From the NCBI GenBank assembly GCA_964036155.1, contig OZ038423.1, forward strand, positions 48,437,249 through 48,501,248: 64,000 nt of DNA, in the 5' to 3' direction. Under the pieces are notes generated by a model. That model was not told where the DNA came from. It searched no databases and saw only the letters and a list, made by a program, of their open reading frames with translations. Source of the stretch: Diploscapter coronatus (Eukaryota > Nematoda > Chromadorea > Rhabditida > Rhabditidae). The number at the start of each line of letters is the position of its first letter. Position 1 is the first letter of the stretch. Positions 1 to 13,382 of the stretch are shown one piece after another. The position numbers were made by a program, and so were the translations under genes.

Positions 1-176
1 TTCAAAAATTCCTCAAATCCAGACGAAACTTCTCGAAGATAGTCGACAACTTTTTCCTAGTTTTAAATAAGTGATATAATAAATTATTCGTTTTGTTCTG
101 ATAAGTTTAAAAGTTGTAAGCATCTATTTTTTTTTTTTAAATTTTGCTAGATGATGGTTTGAGATTTATCGTTTTA

Positions 177-1330
<1,154 letters not shown>

Positions 1331-1834
1331 TGTCGAGACTGAAAAAATAAATTTAAAAAATAAAAAATAAAAAAAAAAATCTTTTAAGCCATCCTGAGCT
1401 ATGTTTCAAGAAAACTCGAAATTGAGCAACTAAAAAAACTACTTAATTTTATAACTTTCAAGACTTTAGGAAAAAAATAAATAAAGAGAAAAACATCAAG
1501 GATAATGAATGTTGAAAGAGCCTGAACTGCTCGATGATGCAATGTTTTTATTACGCAATGTTCCTCATCGTTTTTCTACATCCCCTCAAAAATCGTTTTT
1601 TTTACCTTTTCACTACTCGGATTTTGTCAATCCAAAAATGGTCCTAACCACGAACAGTCCCTCGGTCGTTGTTTTGAAACTCCACCGGTTTGAAGGCCGG
1701 TCGATCCGGTATCCAAATACTCGCAAAAATCCCCACTAGTTTCAGGTCGGTTTTTAACAATATCTGAAAAATTCATATAAATCATAAAGAATCGCCCCTA
1801 TCGAACAATTTTTGAAACTCCGACGACAAATTCC

Positions 1835-1950
1835 GACATCCGATGTCTGATTTTAATAAACTCAGAAAGCAACTATTTTTATCCTTTATCGATTCTTTCG
1901 ACTCCAAGAAAAAATCCGACATCGATGTCAGAGTCTGTCGTCGACGACAG
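1835..1950. repeat. Cluster of short palindromes
   Basis: GACATCcGATGTC at 1835-1847, the perfect 12-mer GACATCGATGTC at 1918-1929, and the perfect 16-mer CTGTCGTCGACGACAG at 1935-1950. The two GACATC/GATGTC copies are about 80 nt apart. They may be the ends of a small inverted-repeat element, or binding sites for a dimeric factor between the two divergent genes. Confidence 0.55.
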
Positions 1951-2374
1951 GGGCTCCGATGTCAATGATACGATAACGAAGTGACAAAACAACGAACAGC
2001 GATCGAGAACGACACGAGAGCCAGTGTTTATGCGCTTTGCTTTAAACGAGGTGGGCAGGGCTAAAGTCGGATTTTTGCTACTTAGTCGCATAGTTTTACG
2101 TCAGCTTTTCCCTGTCAAGTGGTTGTTGAGCGACGAGATTTTTGATGATTTTTGTCGAGTTGTTGTTGTTTTTCTTATTTTCAAGTCGTGACACGAGAAA
2201 TAGTGTGGGAAAAGAAAGAAACCGATGACCTTGTTATTTCTTTATCGTTTTTTTCAAGTTTTTATTATTGCGCTTTTCGGGAAAAGCAAAGATCTTATCA
2301 AAATCTTTACTTTGTTAGGAAGAATTACTCAGAAAATACTAGATTTTTGAAATAAGTACATTTTCAGGAAAGAC

Positions 2375-2407
2375 GGAAAAGTACTCGTTTCTAATTAGTA
2401 CTTTTCC
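2375..2407. repeat. Inverted repeat GGAAAAGTACT / AGTACTTTTCC
   Basis: Eleven-base perfect arms at 2375-2385 and 2397-2407 around an 11-nt spacer, about 75 nt before the cul-5 ATG. A third AAAAGTACTTT lies just downstream near 2427. It may be a small hairpin repeat or a regulatory site. Confidence 0.5.
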
Positions 2408-2481
2408 AGAAAAAAATATTTGTAGAAAAGTACTTTATTTTAAAATCAATACTTCCCAGAATTTTACTGATCATTTTTAGA

Positions 2482-5400
2482 ATGATGACCGCCAAGCAAG
2501 ACAAGGAGATCAATTTCAACGACGAGTGGCCGAGTGCGCAGAAAACCGTCATCGCGCTTCTCAATCAGACGGTAAAATTTGTTTTTCAAAAAAATCATTT
2601 TCTGGAAAAATCAAGTTTTTTTCTGCATTTTTTATTCCATGAATACTTTTTTTTCATTCAATTTTTAAAGAAAAGTTTAGCTTTTTTCAATCTTTTTAGA
2701 AAAGTTGAGCTCCTGAATTTCTTTGATTTTAACATTAGACAGGTTTTCTCGAACTTTCTAAAAGAACAAATTTGAATTATTTGAGCACGTACCCAAAGTG
2801 GAATGGCAGGACCTGTTCTGGTGGGTCTATCGGGTGACGTCGTGGATCGACCCGGGTGGAAACCAGCTGATTCGCAACGCACTCAGCCAGAACATCGAGC
2901 GATACGTCGTCGACGCCGCTTCGGTTAGCTTTTTTCAAATGTTTTTAAATCTATTCGCAAACATTTTTCGAATATTTCTAATATTGACTGCGTTTTCGGC
3001 GAGCGTATAAAACTGAACTTCTTTGCTTCAAAAATGAGCAAGTTTCAAAATTTACGAACGAACAAGATATAAACTTATTCCGCTGTTACTTGTGAAATTT
3101 TGACGCTCCAAGATTATAAACTATTCTTCAGAAAAATATAGGCTTCAAAGTATTTCTGCACAAACCTATGAAATTTTTACAGGGTTTCTAAATGTTCTAA
3201 TATTCGAAAGTAGGAAAGATTTTTAGCGAATCCAAGCGAAGTCTCACGAGAGCGACGAAGATCTGTTACGCGTCTACATTTCTGAGTGGTCCAAATTTTA
3301 CGAACAGGCCAACATTCTGCCGCTTCCTTTCAAGGTACGTTTAATTTTCTTCATTTTCGGCAAAAATTCTAATGTTTAGAATGTTGAAAGCCAACAAGTG
3401 GGTCATGGCATCCGAACCGCTGAGCCACGATTGCCGAAAATCAGACAGGTAAAATATTCACTTTCTCTTTTCTGAATAGAGCCAAAAAATAGCTCATAGT
3501 TAGGCTTGGATAAATTTTCTCCTTTTAACAAAATGTTCGATTTCAAAACGTTCATTTTCAAGAAACTTGTTTATTAATCGATTTTTAAAAATATATTTGG
3601 AGATCATGTTCGAGTTCTGGAACCAGTTGATCTTCTCCGAGTGCAGCGATCGACTGCTAACCGCGGCGATTCAGCTGGTCGAGCGCGAACGCAGTGGGGA
3701 GAATTTCGACACGCGGCTCGTCATCGGAGTCCGACAGAGTTTCGGTAGGGCTTTAGTTTTTTTTCAATTTAAAAATTTTATCTTTTATATTAACAAACAT
3801 ACAACGCAATAATTATTGTGTGAAATAGAAAGATTATGGATTATTTTGAAGCTTATTTTATCTGAAAGATTCAAAATTTAAAGGAAAAAAACCCTCGTAA
3901 ATACTCTTTTCATGTATTATATTCCAGTGACGATGTATGACTACGAACTCTTGGAAGACGAAGTCACCGACATTTACAACCAGAAGTTCGAGCGAATGTT
4001 CATCGACGAGACCGTCAAATTCTACCGCGCCAGAGCATGCCAGGTCCCACTTTTCACTCGTAAAATATGTTTTAAAATGTTCTTATTTCGAACTCAAATA
4101 CATTTGTATGTGTCATGCTTACGACTCACTTATTCACTTATCTAATTGCAAAAATGTTATTTATTGATTTTTGAGCTACAGTATGATTTTTATTATTTTC
4201 AGTTCCTGGATGACAACGGCGTTATCAACTACATGACGTACGCTGATGCTAAACTCGAAGAAGAATTCCACCGGGCCAACAGATACTTGGAAAACGAGAA
4301 GAGTGTTCATAGGGTAAGTAAAATGAAGTATAACTAACTTTGAAAAGATTATTCTATTTGCTAACTTTGTTTAATATGAAAGGTTACAGTAATTTTTGAG
4401 GCACACGGTAATTTAAAATTACTGTTGATTCTGGATCACGATATTTTTAGCTGATCGAAAACTGCGTGGATGTTCTTGTTATCGCCTATCAAGACGTCAT
4501 TCTGGCTGAGTGCTCCCGACTCATATCTGAGAACGATGTTGAAAGTAGGATTTTGTTCGAATTTAAAATTGTTTGAAATCTGCAATTTCTGCACATTCCG
4601 AATACGATTCAAGGGAAATCGTCTTGGAATCGATTGTGAAGTAGTTGATTCTTGAATTGCTTTCGGGCCAAATATCAAAACATAACTCTTGCGACAACGC
4701 CTAAAGTGGTCCCATCTATGTCGAAAGTCGTCCCACCTTGATTTATAACGTAAAAAAGTCGAGGTGGGACCACTTTGGGCGCTGTCACTCTTGGCTGTTT
4801 GCAGAACTCAAGCTGATGTACCGTCTGATACGCCGCACCCACAACGGCATTGACCTCGTGCTCAAGTACATCGACGAGCACATTCGAAGTGAGGGGTTGA
4901 GGGACATGCACGAAAATGCTGAGACCATTTCTTCGGTACGGAAAATGCCCTTTAAAATTTTGGTTAGAAAAAAATCAACTTGAAAAGTTAGTTTTTGTAT
5001 CAAAGCAACTAAAAAATAAAATAACAAGAATAATTTACCGAAAAATGTTTCAAACATTTTCATAGTTATTGTTTGAAAATTTACATTGATAACGTGTTCA
5101 TTTCCAAGAATTAAAAAAAATCAACGATGTTTCCAGGACCCCGAAAAATACGTGCAACAACTCTTGGTCATGTTCGAAAAGTTCAGCGCTCTTGTAAGAG
5201 ATGGATTTCTCGACGATGCGCGCCTTTTGACGGCTAGGGACAAGGTTTTTTCTTAATTTTTCCTCAGTTTTCAAAAATTTTCAACTTCAGGCCTTCCGCG
5301 AAGTGATCAACGATACCTCGATTTTCAAGTTGGAACTGAGTAAAAGAGGCGGGACATCGAGGAATGTGGAGTCCAAGTGTGCAGGTAAGAAAATATATTA

Positions 5401-8400
5401 ATTTAGAATTTTCAACCTTTAGAGCGCTTTCTCTTCTTTATTCAAAATAAAAATTTCTAACAAATGGTTTTTTTCTTGAAAGATACGGGATTTTTCAGAG
5501 TTACTGGCGAACTATTGCGACTTGTTGTTGAGAAGGACCCAACTTTCCAAAAGACTGACTTCGGAACAAATCGAGGAAAAGCTGAACCAAGTGGTAGGTT
5601 TGGGTTTAATTGGCTAAAATATAATAAACTTTGAAAGTCCTATTCGAGTAGGATTTTCGTGAAACATAATTTAAAAATTTGATGTTCGATAATCATTTCT
5701 AACTTTTCTTTCAGAAATTAGAAATCATATCAAAAATACCTAGAGTATGCTTCAAAATAGTGTTTCTTTCAAGGCCTAGCTTTCCAGTTGTGTAGCATGA
5801 CAGCTTTTTATTTCATAAAATAAAATAGAATAACTTTTCAGCTGCTCGTGCTGAAGTACGTGAACAACAAGGACGTGTTCATGCGCTTCCACAAAGCACA
5901 TTTGTCCAGAAGACTCATCCTCGAGGTCAGTGCCGATCAGGAAAAGGAGGAGTACATGATTGACAAGCTTAGGGTAAGCGGATTTGTTCATTATTTCCAC
6001 CCTTCAATATTTTGTCATGCTTACTCATATTCAAGAATTACTATTTTGCTTTTCAGAGTTATCCAGACGATTTTCTGAAACTCATTTGAGAAATTTTAAA
6101 AATTGATTCAAGCAAACGGCTAATCTTTACTTTAAATTTCTTGGATTTGAAAAGTTCAAAACTTATCGGAATAATTTGAACATTACAAACCGAGAAACAC
6201 AATGCCACTAATACTGCATTCCTGTTACTTGATCATTTGAATTTTTAAAACATACATTTGGGATGTTTTATTTTCAGGAAAACGGCATGCCTTCGGATTT
6301 GGTGAACAAGCTGTCGAGGATGCTTCAAGACATCGAGGTCAACAAAGACATTAATTCGAACTTTAAGAAGTCGCTCATCGGTAGAAACAACAACAAGACT
6401 CAATCGGGTAAGCTTTAGAAATTATTTTGAAAGGAGATGAATTATCTATCGCAAATCTAACGTATTCAAAGATTTTCCTGAAACGTACATGACTATTTAT
6501 TTCGAGCTAAGGTAAAGTATGTTTTAGTCAAAAATAAGATTGCTCAAGTAAGAAGTCCTGTATTTATTTTCTTTTCTTCTCGAGCGAATTTTATCAAATT
6601 TTCAAATTTAGACTTGATCAACCTCAAAGTATTGAACTACGGTGCGTGGGGTCGTAGTGGGACCGGGGGCGGTTCCGAAAGAATGAGAGTTTCTCTGCCG
6701 AGGTTTGCAACGTTTATCTTCTACCATTTTGCTCATTATTGTAGGATCTTGTAAAAGCATGCCGTAATACCGAAATCTTGATAATTGAAGATTTTCAGAG
6801 AGCTGGAAGACTTTGTCTTGGAAATAGAGGACTTTTACAAAAAGCAGTACGCCGGAAGGAAACTCATGTGGATGCATCACTGGAGTCACGGAACGGTAAA
6901 TTTCAGATTTTCAATATTTTCATTGATACGTCGACAAGAAATGCCTAAAATTTGTTGATAATTTCAAGACTGGCTGTGGAAAGTCATATACGTTTCAGCA
7001 AATTAGAAAAATTTTAATCTTAGAAAATTTCCAGATGATTTTTGACACTGTGCCAGGGGGTCATTTCGACTTGGAGGTGACGACGTTCCAAATGGCCGTC
7101 TTGTTCGCGTTCAACGACAGAGCGCACGAGAAGCTCACGCTCGAAACGATGCGGTTGGCTACTGAGTTACCTGACACCGAACTCGTCAAGACCCTATTTG
7201 TAAGATTTCCAATTACTTGTTAATTTTGAACTGTGAATAATTTTCTCCGAAAGATCTGAAATGATTACTTCCCTCCCAAACTCGATGCCTCATCTTTCTT
7301 CTTTTCCCGTCTTATGTTAGGAGAAAAGTACTCACTTCAGATCATTGGGAGAAATGTACTTGCAAAAGTAAACTTAGAAAAGAAAGTTTATCTATTACAT
7401 GTCAAAATTACTATGGTCATATTTGTATTTTTCACTTTTCTCCTTCAAAAATTGTATACTTTCAGTCCCTGGTGGCCTTCCCGAAAATGAAGTCCCAAGT
7501 ACTACTGTGCGACAATCCCTCCACCCCGAAAAGCCCCAGAGATTTCACGGATTCGACTGTGTTTTACATCAATCATGACTTCCATTTGATCAAGGTGGCA
7601 TTTTCTGAAATGATGAACGCGATTGGCTTGAGCGACTTTCTATACCTCTGCCATTTTCTTGAAACATACCAGAATCTTTAGAAAATTAATCTCCCTAGAC
7701 CTAGACTTTCCTATAAATTTGATTCAAACCTTGTAAATGTTTCAATAATTTCAAGTCTTTCACTAAATACAAATGTCTTTTGAAACGTGTACTTTATCCA
7801 ACAGTTTGTATGTAAGAAAAAATTTACTATCAAATGTATTCACCGACCACTGACTACTCCATTAAAATTGATAATATTATCTTTGATATAGTTTGCTAAA
7901 ACATAACCTATTTTCAGAACGGCAAGCCCCAGACTCGTGGAAAAGTGAATCTGATCGGTCGATTGCAGTTGACGATGGAGCCGACCGCGGACAAGGAGCA
8001 CGAAGAGATCATCGCGCTCAGGGAATTCCGAGTGCAGGAGGCCATCGTTAAGGTAGACAATTTTTTCGATTTTCTAAAAATTGGAGTTTATACCTGCCCC
8101 AGTTTCATCACATTAATCTGTGCTGTAGATATTTTTATTTATGGGTTGTTGAAACATATGTACGAAAATGTTCAATCTCTATGGCATTATTTCTGAAATT
8201 CGAACTAAAATAATTTTTATTGGTTTCAAAGAAATACTACCACGAAATCCGAATTTTATTCAGTAGTTTTACCTAGGCTTTAATTCCAATTTTAGTAAAA
8301 AATGGTCTAAAAGACCAGTCTTGTTTGCAGATCCTGAAAACGCGAAAATCGATAACCTCTGCGCAGTTGACAAGCGAGTTGGTCGAGTTGTTGAAGCCGT

Positions 8401-8708
8401 TCTTCCTGCCGACACGGCACATGATCAAGGAACAGACCGAGTGGCTCATCGAGAATAGGTAATTTAAAAAAAAAAAAAGTTTTTTAACTTTCAATATATT
8501 TTTTTTAATTTTATTATTCAGTTTTAAAATTTTGTGTTCTTGTCATAATCGAAAATTGAGGTTTTATTTCAAACCATTATCTTTATTGTATTTTGGAACA
8601 TATTTTCTGTAAAAATTCAGATTTTGAAAACTTTCTGATGAAGTTTTGATTTTCAGGTACATCGCCAGAAGAGACGACGATATTAACACTTTCGTCTATC
8701 TGACTTGA
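2482..8708 (+). CDS. cul-5: Cullin-5, scaffold of CRL5 ubiquitin ligases
   Basis: Twenty-one coding exons: 2482-2571, 2786-2923, 3227-3334, 3380-3448, 3603-3744, 3928-4043, 4203-4313, 4451-4544, 4805-4935, 5137-5244, 5291-5384, 5499-5593, 5842-5973, 6278-6407, 6612-6702, 6799-6895, 7035-7199, 7466-7594, 7918-8052, 8331-8458, 8657-8708. All phases close, giving 784 aa (human CUL5 is about 780). CUL5 rather than CUL3 is shown by LVIGVRQSF, ELLANYCDLLLRRTQLSKRL, VLKYVNNKDVFMRFHKAHLS, FDLEVTTFQMAVLFAF and the end INTFVYLT. The N-terminal cullin repeats bind adaptors; the C-terminal cullin homology and winged-helix domains bind the RING protein. The neddylation lysine falls at about residue 728 in ILKTRK. 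Two acceptors are weak: TTTGAG before 2786 and TTGGAG before 3603. In the family, CUL5 works with elongin B/C and SOCS-box receptors and RBX2. The intron at 4545-4804 carries a hairpin repeat. Confidence 0.96.
4691..4788. repeat. Hairpin element in cul-5 intron 8
   Basis: Arms of about 24 nt at 4691-4714 and 4765-4788 match with three differences and share the core AAAGTGGTCCCA. A second nested pair, GTCCCACCTT / AGGTGGGAC, lies inside. The size and nested arms resemble a small MITE or foldback repeat. Confidence 0.65.
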
Positions 8709-9922
8709 AAATCCAGATCAGCCCCAGTATCATGAAATGTTGAAATCCAATATATTGCCACAAGCAGGCCAGTCAAAATGAGCATAATCAAAGATGTCAG
8801 CAAATTGATCAGTCCAATTTCCAACCCTTACAAACTTTTCGGTAATTTGAAAAATAATGATATTGGGACATACATAATGAATTTGAAAAGATGCAATTTT
8901 TCTCATTTAGCTTTTATACAAGTATATCTCGAAGTCATTACTTATCCAAATTATCAAAAGCGGCAACAACTATATGACGGAAGACTTAACTAGGGGGTAT
9001 TTCATCATCTTTAAAAAAAAAAATACTCTTCGTTACCTCATAGCTAAGACCTCTGTCATATAGTAGCTGCCATCGAAAGCTCTACCCTTTCTCATGAAAC
9101 TTTAAGAAATGCAGAAATTCTCGAAATTTTTATGAATGGAGTTTTTCCTCGATTCAGCTCACCATCCCTCGGGTAGTCCTCTTTCACTTTGTAGCGCCTT
9201 CGAAAATCGGTGTTTTTTATTTTATTTTCAACCCAAATTAACTCGAATGCCTTTGATTTTTATACCGCATTCAGAAACATTTCAAAATTCATGCAAATCC
9301 GATTTTTCTCAACTTGAAATGTCTCTGAATACGGCATTTTTATGAAATGTGTATTATACGAATGGAGAAAATATCAGCAAAGTCTTGAAACTTTGTGATA
9401 AACATTTTCTGGCGATTTTTTAAAATTTCGACGATAAAACATTATGTATCTTGAAAAATCGCCAGTTTAGAGCCGAAATTTTTCGTTTTATTGATTTTAC
9501 CGTATTTTCTCGAATAATGTCACTTTATTTGAGAAAATACAGTAGTCCTTTACTTTCTCTATATTATTTATTTATATTCATATCCGAAAAATTCTGTGTT
9601 TTGGTGAAACGATTTTTCTAATCGTAAATAAATTTTATTGTGTGTGCAAAAAATAATTAAAATTAGAAAATTTGGGTTTTCTGCCCAAAACTTATATTTT
9701 CATTTAAATTCGAACTCTATCTCAAAGTAATATCCTATGGGAGCCAACTTTGAAAATACTCAGAAATTTGTATAATTCAGCAAATCTGGATATTCCAGAA
9801 TTTGAAACTTTCCAGAAATGTTCAAGATTAAACATTTCTTCTCGAATTTCCTAAATTTGCAAATTTCCTAGATTGTTAAAAATTTTCAGAAAATTGAAAT
9901 TTAGGGACTGTTGCCCGATTGA
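8709..9922. other. Intergenic region after cul-5
   Basis: About 1.2 kb holding the cul-5 3' UTR and whatever lies upstream of the next gene. No exon seen. It has two hairpins: arms near 9262-9282 and 9318-9340 (core TTCAGAAACATTT against its imperfect complement), and a tighter one at 9499-9543. An AATAAA occurs at 9627, too far from the stop to assign with confidence. Confidence 0.55.
9499..9543. repeat. Short hairpin
   Basis: The arm ACCGTATTTTCTCGAATAA pairs with TTATTTGAGAAAATACAGT (17 of 19 positions) around a loop of about 7 nt. It is close to a transcript hairpin in size, but nothing shows that it is transcribed. Confidence 0.5.
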
Positions 9923-11226
9923 ATGCGCTTGTCGCTGATCGGTCGCGCCCTGCTGAAGCGTCCCGACGGTCAGGCCATTTGGAGAGAAGTGACCGAGAAG
10001 AAGCTTCCCGTAGGCGGGCAGCAGTTCAATTTGGGAATTGTAAGTCTTCGTTTTTCTAGTTCTGGAAAATTTTAGAACAAAATATTGTCATCCTAAAAAG
10101 TTTCTTTCTTGAACAAACATCTTCTAGGATAACATTCTAAAAAAAATTTCTGGAAGTAAAAGCAAACCTAGTATTTATTTAAATGATGACTGATCAACTA
10201 AATCACCGAACAATTTGTTTTTAATTTGAAAAGGAAGAAAACACATGCCTTATCGCGAAATGGAAATATCGATTTTTATGCGAAAAGATTGGTGTAAACA
10301 GTGAAAAATCACTATCTTCTGGCGTAAAATTTTGAAAATTTCGATTTTTTAACTTTTTTTAATCTTCCCATTTGCAGAGCAATTTGTATTGGGTTGCTGC
10401 TGCATTCGTCTTCGTCGGCTACGTGGCTTTCCAGGGCGAAGTCAATCCGGACTCCAAGTGGGGACGTAAGTGAAAATCTCATTCTTCAGCAAAAAAGTCG
10501 CTATTTTTGAAAATATCCCCGACTGGTTCCTATTTCTATTTCATTATTATGATAGAAATAAGTGAGATTTTCAATTTTGCGATAAAAAATCGGAATTTTC
10601 GAAAATATTTCAACCTGTTTTTCATTTCTATCTGCTAGAAGCTCGCTCTATTCAATTCACTCTTTCTCTAAACCCTCGCCTTTCTCCCCACTCTCTCTCT
10701 CTCCCTTTCCTACCAGTGCCGCCTAACGACACTGCTCATTCCTTCTACATCCTTCCTTACTCCTTATTTATCTTGCTCTCTCGTCAACCACTGACTACTG
10801 GTCATTTAGTCATTCCTTCTTCCCCGACCAGTCAGTCAGTCAGTCGACTCTCCTTCTCCGTCTAGGACGGTCGGTCCTAGTTCTGTCTACCTATTCTCCT
10901 AGATTGACTCATCCCTTTTCTGTGCTAGACAATAACTGGTGACTGACGGGCACCATTCGACAAGCACAGCTATCTTTTATCATTATCTTAGAAAATACGA
11001 TTTTCAAACCAATTTTGAAGAAAAATCAATAAAACGACAGCCTGTTCCTTCAAAGTTATCTTTTTTAGAAGATACAACTTGTCTAATTTGATATTTTCCA
11101 GAAATTTGCAAAATCGCCTCGGACGATCCGCTTGAGTGGTTGAAAAAGAAAACGGAATGGGGAACGAGCAAAAAGACGCAGCCGGAGACAGGACCGAACC
11201 TCGACCAATCTCCCAAGATGCAGTAA
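9923..11226 (+). CDS. Small protein with one membrane segment, possibly mitochondrial; unrecognised
   Basis: Exon 1 is 9923-10039 (39 codons) and exon 2 begins at 10378. At 10465/10466 there is a strong donor (GGAC|GTAAGT). Splicing there to the TTTTCCAG acceptor at 11101 opens exon 3, 11102-11226, and gives 109 aa ending at TAA 11224-11226. Codon choice in exon 3 favours C or G in third positions, as in the real genes here. Reading through instead gives a 70-aa form ending at TGA 10471-10473. The N-terminus is basic and lacks acids (LSLIGRALLKRPDG), followed by one hydrophobic segment (LYWVAAAFVFVGYVAF), the pattern of small mitochondrial inner-membrane proteins. I do not recognise the family. 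Exon 3 overlaps the first coding exon of GLO1 in a different frame, so at least one model may be wrong or the exon is dual-coding. Confidence 0.55.
11028..11033 (+). promoter_or_regulatory. AATAAA polyadenylation signal upstream of a splice acceptor
   Basis: AATAAA about 70 nt before the TTTTCCAG acceptor at 11101. This spacing is typical of nematode operons, where the upstream mRNA is cleaved and the downstream one is SL trans-spliced. It would end the short 70-aa form of the upstream gene. Confidence 0.4.
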
Positions 11227-12670
11227 ATATTTAATTGTTATCTTTCTACTATCCTATTTTAAAGTGCAACATTTTCGCCAAAAGAATATATTATTGAGCT
11301 GCCTCGTAGTTCGTGCAAATTTGATGAAAAATTAGATATTTTTCCTCTCTAAATTAAACAAAGACAAGTGACATGTATCGGTTTATGTAGGGTAGTAATC
11401 ATGATTTATTCGTGTGAAAACCTATATCCTCAATATTGGAAATTCAAGGTTATGAGAATGTCGAAAATGATGAAGCCCTGCACGAAATTATGTGATAACC
11501 CAATATTTTCATTAAAAATTTTAACTTAGAGTGAAATAGGCTCCTAGAAAAAGGCACCGGCTTTTTCTTTCCTATCTTGCCTCCCCATACTATTTCTTAG
11601 AAAAGCCGGTGCCTTTTTCTATGAGCCAGTGAAATAGACATTTCCTTTTCTTATACTTCCTTTTCAAATATAAAATATCTTTTTATTTGTAGGTGAAATC
11701 GATCATTAAAGAAACGCCCAAAGAGACTGATGGTTTCTATTTCCAACAGACGATGTACAGAATCAAGGATCCCGCCAAGTCGCTAGACTTCTATTGCAAT
11801 GTTCTGGGAATGAAGTAAGAATTTTTTCCTAAAAAATTAAATTTTCAGAACATAAAATAACCTGAAAAAATATTTTCTGGATTAAAGTTTCATTATCTTT
11901 TCGCTTGGGAATTTCTATAGAAAACTTGGAGGAAAATATCCACTTGGTCAAAATCTTTAAAGAAATATTTTCAACACAATTTTTCCAGACTTCTTTCTCA
12001 ACTCGACTTTCCTGCTGGCAAATTCTCGCTTTTCTTCATGGGCTACAAAAATGCCGATGAGATTCCGACGGACGATTTGGAGAAGAGGAGATACGCTCTG
12101 TCCACCCTCGCTACTATTGAACTCACTCAGTAAGCGACTATTCTATTTTTAAAATTTATTCTAATTTCTAATTTTTCAAATTGTCCTCACCCAGTAATAT
12201 ATCTTGTTTTAATTTATAGTTGATTAAATTTCAGCAATTGGGGCACTGAAAACGACGCCGATTTCTCGTACCACAACGGCAACAAGGATCCGAGGGGATA
12301 TGGTAATTGTTTTTTTTTATTTTTATTTTTCTGAACTTTCAAAACTTTTTAATAAGTTTGATACATTCAAATTTGTTTAAAATTATACATTTTCAGGTCA
12401 CATCGGAATTGTGGTGCCCGACGTTGACTCTGCCTGTGAGAGATTTGAAAAACTGGGCGTCAAATTCATCAAACGACCCCAGGACGGAACCATGAAAGGA
12501 CTAGCTTTCATTCAGGTGAATAAAAAATTTTGTTTCGAAATGGAAAAAAACTACTTTCTACTTTTTATTCATATAATAGTTTTTATTCTGAAAAATCAAA
12601 TACCAAATTATGATTTAAGGATCCTGACGGTTATTGGATCGAGATCTTCAACCCCCGAAACGTCTGTTAA
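11157..12670 (+). CDS. GLO1: Lactoylglutathione lyase (glyoxalase I)
   Basis: Six coding exons: 11157-11222, 11693-11814, 11989-12129, 12235-12302, 12397-12515, 12620-12670, giving 188 aa (human GLO1 is 184). It converts the glutathione-methylglyoxal hemithioacetal to S-lactoylglutathione in the cytosol. Blocks seen: [55 protein letters not shown] and [12 protein letters not shown]. All four metal ligands known in human GLO1 have counterparts: Gln in FQQTM, Glu in TIELTH, His in GHIGI, Glu in WIEIF. Exon 2 has no in-frame ATG upstream of the catalytic Gln, so a separate first exon is needed; the ATG at 11157 with donor GCA|GTAAAT keeps the frame and is preceded by an in-frame stop. That exon lies inside the upstream gene's last exon. 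The acceptor at 11101 could be an SL trans-splice site. The last acceptor is TTTAAG. Confidence 0.9.
11539..11627. mobile_element. MITE-like hairpin, family C, copy 1 (GLO1 intron 1)
   Basis: An 89-bp foldback with arms of about 27 nt: left begins GGCTCCTAGAAAAAGGCACC, right ends with its near-perfect complement (TTTTTCTATGAGCC). A related copy in opposite orientation lies at 47693-47783 and shares both arms and the loop motif CTATTTCTTAG. Confidence 0.75.
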
Positions 12671-12785
12671 AGGAATCCAGCAATTTTCATAAATTTGACT
12701 AGTTAGTAGATTTTAGTGACTTATTTTCTCTCATGTTTTGTTACAATTTATCTCGTTTCTGATATTTTATATCAGATTTTTCATA

Positions 12786-12791
12786 AATAAA
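12786..12791 (+). promoter_or_regulatory. GLO1 polyadenylation signal
   Basis: AATAAA at a normal nematode 3' UTR distance after the GLO1 stop codon. Confidence 0.6.
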
Positions 12792-13382
12792 CTTTTCCTA
12801 AACATCTAAGATTTTCTGTCACTTCATACAGTAGAAAATGGCATTTTTGCACCCACCTTTATTTTTCGCTAATTCTAAAAAAGCATTCGTTATCCAAGTC
12901 ATTCTCAACAATCACTCATTTATAAATTTACTAAGCACGCGATGTTCACGAATTTGTCTTCTGGAACTAGTTATTTTACTCTTCAATACCAACAACACAG
13001 CTATTTCGTTCAACTCGTTTCCAAAAACAAGCGAAAGGCTTAAATCATTCGAAGAAACCTACCAATGACGATGAAAAACGGTTCTATATTCACATTCGAA
13101 TCAAAGAATACAGCTTTGCAAATGTGATAACAATAAAGTTGTTTTCTTTGAAGCGCATCCAATAACAAAAAATATTTTGTTCTTGATAAACACTTACAAG
13201 TGAAAGTTTTCTTCCGAATGAAGTTCATACAACTCTCCAATCATAAAGAGTAAAGTCTTCTGAATCACACCGCCAAAAATAGGCCTGAACCGGATTACGC
13301 CTCTTTTACTGCATGGTCATTTCATACTATAAGCCGAAGGGTTAAAAACCTATTTGTGCCAAGTTCGACGAGTTATTTTGAC

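Larger units (their letters stand above)
1331..2481. other. Intergenic region between divergent letm-1 and cul-5
   Basis: About 1.15 kb between two divergent starts, so it should hold both promoters. I see no exon. It holds a cluster of exact or near-exact palindromes at 1835-1950, an inverted repeat at 2375-2407, and several T-rich runs. No TATA box is placed with confidence. Confidence 0.6.

Noticed and set aside
1..57. Possible next letm-1 exon (minus strand, after an ACTAG acceptor)
   Set aside because: Open in the right phase to the window edge, but the residues do not resemble the LETM1 sequence expected after the membrane segment.
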